Origin: Aselliscus stoliczkanus
Taxonomy: Eukaryota; Chordata; Mammalia; Chiroptera; Hipposideridae
Direction: 5' to 3'
Assembly: GCA_033961575.1 (NCBI GenBank)
Contig: CM066727.1
Location: 84,938,501-85,002,500 of the forward strand
Length of the DNA stretch: 64,000 bases
The notes beneath the pieces were generated by a model that worked only from the letters and a program-made list of their open reading frames with translations, did not search any database and had not been told where the DNA came from. The position numbers were made by a program, and so were the translations under genes. This document shows positions 63,001 through 64,000 of this stretch, piece by piece. Each line of letters begins with the position of its first letter. The first letter of the stretch is position 1.

Positions 63001-64000
63001 ACCTGTTTTTGAGTGGCAGAAAGTAATATACCATATATCAAATTTTTTTTCCTTCACTTCACTTTTTGGATTAGTCAGGATAGGCACTTTTCAAGGACAA
63101 ACGAGAGTAGCTAATATTATATATTTGTCCTATTATGGTTTTGTGTCTTTATAAAACTAGAAAATATGACAATCATTTTTTCAACCCACAAATAAAACAA
63201 GTTCTTAGAGAAATAATTAAGGCCCTGAAAATAAGCCAAAGAAAACAAACCCCTGTTCTTTTCTTGTCAGATGAAATATCTTTTATTCACAGAAGAGTCT
63301 AGTGTCTCTCAGCTTTTTCTCAGATTCAGAGGCTTGGGGTGTGATGAGGGTAAATTTAAATTGTCTGTAATTTGTGTTTTTATAAGTTCTGCAAAGTCAC
63401 TCACATTCAAAGTGCTTATTTCTCGCCATAGTGGATTGGAAATGTTTACCCATTCCAAAATGATATCTACAGTTTGAAACATTTACTCTTTTATCCCCCC
63501 TTTGCTTTGGTATACACAGTAAAATGATGTCTTGCAAAATCTTACTCATCAAAAAAAAAAAAAAAAAGACAACAAATCAAAATGATATTGTCTTCAAGTT
63601 TTCTTCTACCTTTATATGTATTTGGAAGAGGGGATTTATAAATATTTACAGTTAACTTGAAAGCCACAATGCAGTGATGAAAAATTCATAACCTTTCAAT
63701 TTTCATAGGATTGATTAGCATGTCCACTAAAAAAAAAAATAGGAAAGAAAGTGGTTCTGTGAGACCTCTGATGATGAAGATCAAAAATGATTCTCAAGAT
63801 GAAATACTGTGTTCTGCCTTTCAAATCCTTCTCCTTATAGCTTCATTGAGTTAATAAATATGGCTCTTTTGGCAGCAAATGTTACTTCTCTGTGCTTCTA
63901 ATTCCAAAGCACTATGTTATAGTATTGTACAAGGTTAACCAGTCTAACTTTAAAAATGTGGGTTTTAAACTCTGTGTGCCCTACTATCAATCATAAGTGC
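36490..64000 (-). CDS. NEIL3: NEIL3 (endonuclease VIII-like 3 DNA glycosylase), partial gene, exons 3-10
   Basis: NEIL3 is a nuclear Fpg/Nei-family DNA glycosylase. It removes oxidised bases such as hydantoins from single-stranded and telomeric DNA, and it unhooks interstrand cross-links at stalled forks. Eight minus-strand exons at 62851-62985, 61847-62060, 58947-59021, 57116-57282, 47803-47972, 45943-46357, 38333-38507 and 36777-36959 all have AG acceptors and GT donors. They join in one frame into about 510 codons ending in TAA. Human NEIL3 is 605 residues with about 93 before this point, so the total length fits. Domain order seen: glycosylase core, H2TH, Fpg-type zinc finger, RanBP2/NZF finger, linker, two GRF fingers. 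No frameshift or early stop is seen. The promoter, exon 1 with the catalytic N-terminus, and exon 2 lie past the right edge. Exon numbering follows the human gene from memory. Confidence 0.97.
36509..36514 (-). terminator. Polyadenylation signal AATAAA of NEIL3
   Basis: The plus strand reads TTTATT, so the transcript carries canonical AATAAA about 265 bases after the NEIL3 stop. A U-rich stretch follows in transcript direction (36440-36455), as expected for a downstream element. Confidence 0.7.
36777..36959 (-). CDS. NEIL3: NEIL3 exon 10, coding part (second GRF zinc finger and stop)
   Basis: After the acceptor CCCCATAG the frame starts with TGG and encodes 60 residues (about 544-603) before TAA. 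It holds the second GRF finger: [19 protein letters not shown], then [17 protein letters not shown]. The terminus GVNIIPGC matches the human ending GIKIIPGC closely. Paired GRF fingers are a hallmark of NEIL3 among the NEIL enzymes and bind single-stranded DNA. This exon was placed by reading the minus strand directly, since the plus strand gives misleading overlapping frames here. Confidence 0.97.
   Translation of the reverse strand, partial: WADLSFPFCNHGRRSIMRTVLKIGPNNGKNFFVCPLGKEKQCNFFQWEEHGPGVNIIPGC
38333..38507 (-). CDS. NEIL3: NEIL3 exon 9 (first GRF zinc finger)
   Basis: This 175-bp exon has a TTACAG acceptor and a GTAAGT donor. After a split Ser codon it encodes 58 residues (about 486-543). 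It holds most of the first GRF-type zinc finger: [13 protein letters not shown], then [18 protein letters not shown]. The closing Trp is supplied by the first codon of exon 10. GRF fingers bind single-stranded DNA. All metal-ligand positions (Cys, His, Cys, Cys) are present. The stretch before the finger ([13 protein letters not shown]) is diverged from human. Confidence 0.96.
38871..38974 (-). mobile_element. Short-form SINE in NEIL3 intron 8, about 104 bp
   Basis: On the minus strand the head ends GAGTGGTGCGGTGGTTAAG and the body stops at CATTGCCCTC before an A tail. AATGGCCACTTTTT flanks it (38857-38870 and 38975-38988). The first seven bases of the usual head (GGGCCGG) are altered. Confidence 0.85.
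39652..39950 (-). mobile_element. Tigger-type (pogo) DNA transposon remnant
   Basis: The left end CTCCTCTACTTACGATGGGC and right end CCATCCTTAGGTCGGGGATT are related in inverse. Interior ACATCTCGCTAAACCCATCC and CTAGCTTGCCTTAAACATG match a recalled Tigger-group element. It lies in NEIL3 intron 8. Confidence 0.6.
40711..40849 (+). mobile_element. Truncated SINE, family B, ending in a microsatellite
   Basis: The head GGGCCAGTTGAGTGACTCAG is followed by about 120 bases of family B body up to GGATGGCTCAGCTAAAAAAA. The A tail runs straight into an (AT)n array. It has only the 5' third of the full element at 62246. Confidence 0.8.
40850..40904. repeat. (AT)n microsatellite
   Basis: About 27 uninterrupted AT units sit between two SINEs and appear to have grown from the A tail of the first. 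Confidence 0.95.
40912..41328 (+). mobile_element. Full-length SINE, family A (long form)
   Basis: The head is AGGACCAGCAGAGTGGTGTG and the tail is TGCCCAATAAAATCTT plus about 20 A's. ATATTAGCAGA flanks it (40901-40911 and 41329-41339). The left copy overlaps the end of the AT array. Confidence 0.9.
41670..41840 (+). mobile_element. MER5A-like hAT remnant
   Basis: CTCAGTGTGGTCCACTGACA, CACGTGGGAACTCTTTAGAA and TGTGAAGCACTGAGTT fit a MER5A-type element with decayed ends. Confidence 0.55.
42129..42820 (-). mobile_element. hAT-type non-autonomous element split by a SINE
   Basis: The left end GGGGTTGGTTGGCAAATC, the segment CCAATAAAACTTTATTTAC, and the right end TAGTTTGCTGAAG match a recalled mammalian hAT-type element with terminal GGGGTTGGCAAACT. 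The SINE at 42308-42770 sits inside. The Repbase name is not certain. Confidence 0.6.
42308..42770 (+). mobile_element. Young full-length SINE, family A
   Basis: Head, body and duplicated tail segment match the copies at 15019 and 26073 closely. AAACAGGTGGCAGG flanks it as a perfect 14-base duplication (42294-42307 and 42771-42784). It splits an older hAT-type element. Confidence 0.93.
42900..44070. other. NEIL3 intron 8 interior, nothing recognised
   Basis: No gene or named repeat is seen. Decayed unique sequence. Confidence 0.4.
44086..44320 (-). mobile_element. Dimeric SINE: two short-form heads mobilised as one unit
   Basis: Two head-to-tail minus-strand short SINEs lie at 44211-44320 and 44102-44204. 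They are joined by an A-rich linker (about 44205-44227 on the plus strand, T-rich). No duplication flanks either monomer alone. The 14 bases TGCCACAATATTTT occur once before the pair (44072-44085) and once after it (44321-44334). This fits one insertion of a dimer. Each monomer ends after the CACTGCCCTC-like block. Confidence 0.8.
44984..45077. repeat. Duplicated (TA)n-GCACCTCCTTT unit
   Basis: Two TA arrays (44984-45012 and 45027-45066) are each followed by the same 11 bases, GCACCTCCTTT. It is a tandem duplication of array plus flank. Confidence 0.9.
45943..46357 (-). CDS. NEIL3: NEIL3 exon 8 (disordered linker)
   Basis: This is the longest coding exon, 415 bp with a CAG acceptor and an AG|GTAGGA donor. 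It encodes 137 whole codons (about 348-484) plus split codons at both ends. Recognisable NEIL3 blocks are [20 protein letters not shown] near the start and [12 protein letters not shown] near the end. Between them the sequence is Ser/Thr/Asn-rich with no fold signature and differs most from human, as expected for a linker between the zinc fingers. The frame is open throughout. The first in-frame Met (46346) is internal, not a start codon. Confidence 0.95.
47803..47972 (-). CDS. NEIL3: NEIL3 exon 7 (RanBP2/NZF-type zinc finger)
   Basis: This 170-bp exon between a CAG acceptor and a GTAAGG donor encodes 56 residues (about 291-346). After the stretch [11 protein letters not shown] it carries a RanBP2-type finger: [20 protein letters not shown]. 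The order is W-x-C-x2-C, then N, then C-x2-C, with all four Cys present. In NEIL3 this finger is reported to help recognise ubiquitylated replication machinery; the Thr-Leu pair after the second Cys is the relevant position in NZF folds. The region between the Fpg finger and this one is the least conserved part of the exon. Confidence 0.96.
47980..49340. other. NEIL3 intron 6 start, nothing recognised
   Basis: AT-rich intron sequence without named repeats. Confidence 0.4.
49348..49806 (+). mobile_element. MaLR-type solo LTR (MLT1-like)
   Basis: It begins TGTAGTAGGCTGAACAATGC and ends CAGTACA, the TG..CA limits of an LTR. Internal GATCTTTGCAGATGTAATCA, GGGGAGATTATCCTGGATTA and TTTGTTATAGCAGTCAC follow the MaLR order. 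No internal retroviral genes are present. Confidence 0.6.
49855..49965 (+). mobile_element. L2 fragment
   Basis: ATGGCATCACCATGCACCCA, CCAAACCTATGAGTCATCCT and CACCCAATCAGCGAATCC form a recognisable L2 segment. Confidence 0.5.
50379..50568 (+). mobile_element. MER5A-like hAT element
   Basis: The left end GGCGGTTCTCAGAGTAAGGT and right end AGTTTAAGAACCACTGCTCA form decayed inverted termini. The interior CCCAGACCTCTGAATCGGAA is typical of MER5A. Confidence 0.7.
50930..51560 (+). mobile_element. L2 LINE fragment
   Basis: The segment CACCCCTCTGCTCAAAAACT, TCCTGTGGCTTCCTAGCTCA and TCAGAATCATATCAAAATG has the order of the L2 3' half. A 169-codon open frame here is broken elsewhere and has no domain. 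Confidence 0.6.
51690..52013 (+). mobile_element. L2 LINE fragment, target of the RPL10A retrocopy
   Basis: CTATAAACTCAGATGACTCC and the preceding pyrimidine-rich text resemble an internal L2 region. The retrocopy at 52029 begins right after it. Confidence 0.4.
52029..52772 (+). pseudogene. RPL10A: Processed pseudogene of ribosomal protein L10a
   Basis: An intronless, full-length copy of RPL10A mRNA lies antisense to NEIL3 inside intron 6. The coding part is 52061-52711, ending at the normal TAA. Recognisable pieces include [29 protein letters not shown] and [14 protein letters not shown]. The start codon is lost (ACC for ATG) and TAG replaces a Tyr codon early on. A one-base deletion shifts the frame before GTVRLKS, another stop follows AKQ, and a later shift restores the first frame. 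The copy begins with CTCTTTTC, like a 5' TOP leader, ends in an A-rich tail, and is flanked by near-identical repeats AAAAACCAGGTGGAG (52014-52028) and AAAAACAGGTGGGAG (near 52776-52790). It was made by L1-mediated retroposition and is dead. Confidence 0.93.
52853..53330 (-). pseudogene. Possible retrocopy of a 3' UTR, parent unknown
   Basis: A run of T at about 52858-52874 could be the poly(A) tail of a minus-strand retrocopy. The next 450 bases read on the minus strand as unique sequence with an AATAAA-like motif near the tail. No protein is recognisable and no target-site duplication was found, so this is only a suggestion. Confidence 0.25.
53690..54005 (+). mobile_element. L2 LINE 3' end
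   Basis: CTCAAATGTCACCTCCTTCA, TGCCTGGCATATGGTAGATC and CTAATAAAG are a clear L2 3' terminus. Confidence 0.7.
54735..54848 (+). mobile_element. Short-form SINE in NEIL3 intron 6, about 114 bp
   Basis: GGGCCGGCCGAGTGGCGTGG heads the element, and it stops after CACCACCCTC with about 20 A's. AAAAGCTCTCAATT flanks it (54721-54734 and 54849-54862), a perfect duplication. Confidence 0.92.
55240..56330 (+). mobile_element. L2-like fragments, interrupted by a short L1
   Basis: The pyrimidine-rich, gene-free stretch shows L2-like text on both sides of the 107-bp L1 at 55700-55806. Decay is heavy and limits are approximate. Confidence 0.4.
55700..55806 (-). mobile_element. 107-bp 5'-truncated L1 insertion with 17-bp duplication
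   Basis: The interior (TTAGCTTCAGGTGTACAACA, CCCCTCAAAGTGACAACCCC) is the reverse complement of an L1 3' tail. TTGACTTTTTCACTTTT flanks it at about 55682-55698 and 55807-55823. The surrounding L2 continues on both sides. Confidence 0.8.
57116..57282 (-). CDS. NEIL3: NEIL3 exon 6 (Fpg/Nei zinc finger)
   Basis: This 167-bp exon follows a TTTTAG acceptor and ends AG|GTGAGA. It encodes about residues 235-289, [20 protein letters not shown] onward. The two CxxC pairs of the Fpg-type zinc finger are intact: CGQC, and CPHC following MTYF. The finger contacts DNA beside the lesion. The split codon at the exon 6/7 junction reads AGG (Arg), where the human protein has Cys (DIC-KLP). That Cys is outside the finger, so loss of function is not expected. 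Confidence 0.96.
57391..57492 (+). mobile_element. 102-bp 5'-truncated L1 insertion with 10-bp duplication
   Basis: CTCTGGGTGGTAAACACACA opens the insert and CACCCCAATAAATTTAA closes it, the pattern of bat L1 3' ends. TAAAAATGTA flanks it (57381-57390 and 57493-57502). It lies about 110 bases from NEIL3 exon 6. Confidence 0.7.
58425..58640 (-). repeat. MIR SINE remnant in NEIL3 intron 5
   Basis: TATCCCATTTTACAGATGAA followed by GAAACTAAACG is a well preserved MIR core in reverse. Confidence 0.65.
58947..59021 (-). CDS. NEIL3: NEIL3 exon 5 (H2TH domain)
   Basis: This short exon encodes 25 residues in phase 0 (about 210-234), [20 protein letters not shown] followed by ILFYM. It lies between an AAG acceptor and a GTAAGC donor. 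It continues the H2TH helices. The last residue is Met where the human protein has Arg, just before the junction with exon 6. It is too short to be seen as an open frame and was placed by homology to the human protein and by the phase of its neighbours. Confidence 0.95.
60073..60515 (+). mobile_element. Full-length SINE, family A (long form), in NEIL3 intron 4
   Basis: The head is GGGCCGGCAGAGTGGCATGT and the tail AATTCCCCAATAAAATC plus an A-rich run. It is more diverged than the copies at 26 and 42 kb. No clear duplication was found. Confidence 0.87.
61280..61750 (-). mobile_element. L2 3' end, reverse, split by a short SINE
   Basis: ACATTCAACAAATATTTCTT, CTGTGCCAGACACTGTATTC and CAGTGAACAAAACAGACACC are the reversed L2 terminus. 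The SINE at 61572-61684 interrupts it. Confidence 0.65.
61572..61684 (+). mobile_element. Short-form SINE in NEIL3 intron 4
   Basis: The head GGCTGGCTGAGTGGCACAT is followed by a body ending CACTATCCTC and about 20 A's. GTGTAGTCTGGG and GTGTGGTCTGGG flank it. It is inserted in an L2 remnant. Confidence 0.87.
61847..62060 (-). CDS. NEIL3: NEIL3 exon 4 (start of H2TH domain)
   Basis: This 214-bp exon has a TAG acceptor and a GTAAGT donor. It completes the split Arg codon and encodes 71 residues (about 139-209), beginning [12 protein letters not shown] and ending HPAVK. It includes the block [20 protein letters not shown], the helix-two-turn-helix signature that contacts DNA in Fpg/Nei glycosylases. 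This is the most diagnostic exon in the window and is close to the human sequence throughout. Confidence 0.97.
62246..62688 (+). mobile_element. Full-length SINE, family B, in NEIL3 intron 3
   Basis: The head GGCTGGCTAAGTGGCTCAG leads a body containing several internal GATGGCTCA.. tRNA-like segments, and a tail with two CCCCAATTCCCCAA blocks. The duplication AAAATAGGTTTCATCA / AAAATAGGTTTTATCA flanks it (62230-62245 and 62689-62704), one mismatch. Confidence 0.9.
62851..62985 (-). CDS. NEIL3: NEIL3 exon 3 (glycosylase N-terminal domain, part)
   Basis: This 135-bp exon begins after a CAG acceptor and ends at AG|GTAAAA. It starts with the last base of a split Arg codon, then reads [13 protein letters not shown] and ends DSSVEF plus AG of the next split Arg codon. 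It corresponds to about residues 94-138. IHFGMKG is part of the beta-sandwich N-terminal domain of Fpg/Nei enzymes. The human protein has GFIMINP where this one has GSIMINP, a minor change. An L2/SINE-rich intron follows in transcript order. Confidence 0.95.

Noticed and set aside
62986..64000. Search for NEIL3 exon 2 at the right end
   Set aside because: No minus-strand sequence like YSGVETLGKEL or MYFGPKAL was found, so exon 2 is taken to lie outside the window.

Overview
The window is nuclear DNA from a placental mammal. It holds one partial protein-coding gene, NEIL3, on the minus strand, plus about 36 kb of gene-free sequence past its 3' end. The sequence is AT-rich, the exons are bounded by GT-AG introns, and old mammalian repeats (L2, MIR, L1, MaLR, hAT, Tigger) are overlaid by young tRNA-derived SINEs. 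The SINE heads (GGGCCGGC..AGTGGC..TTGGTTAAG), the tail ending in AATAAAATCTTTAAAA, the L1 3' ends and a mariner MITE best suit a bat of the horseshoe/leaf-nosed group. That assignment rests on recall. Equid ERE SINEs have a similar head and tail, so a perissodactyl is the main alternative.

Right side (about 36.5-64 kb): NEIL3 exons 3 to 10, if human numbering applies, are all intact and in frame. They encode about 510 residues through the stop codon: part of the N-terminal glycosylase domain, the H2TH domain, the Fpg-type zinc finger, the RanBP2/NZF zinc finger, the linker and two GRF zinc fingers. Exons 1-2 (about 93 residues) and the promoter lie beyond base 64000. The introns hold SINEs, L2, two L1 tails of about 100 bp, hAT and Tigger remnants, a MaLR-type LTR and an RPL10A processed pseudogene.

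Left side (1 to about 36.5 kb): I found no convincing gene. It contains a strong G-quadruplex candidate (139-162), an LTR-like segment (about 1.6-2.1 kb), an L2 split by a SINE (2.2-3.4 kb), several MIRs, a large hAT transposase fossil holding two SINEs (14.3-16.2 kb), an ancient L1 with nested SINE and MITE insertions (19.2-20.8 kb), two 81-bp mariner MITEs, and facing L1 5' fragments (33.5-35.3 kb) next to a CTCF-like motif (33.34 kb).

I see no operon, CRISPR array, phage or new biochemical system. The most interesting material is the retroposon biology: a dimeric SINE mobilised as one unit, a tailless SINE head with target-site duplications, and short and long SINE forms side by side. Repeat family names come from pattern recall, not from a database search.
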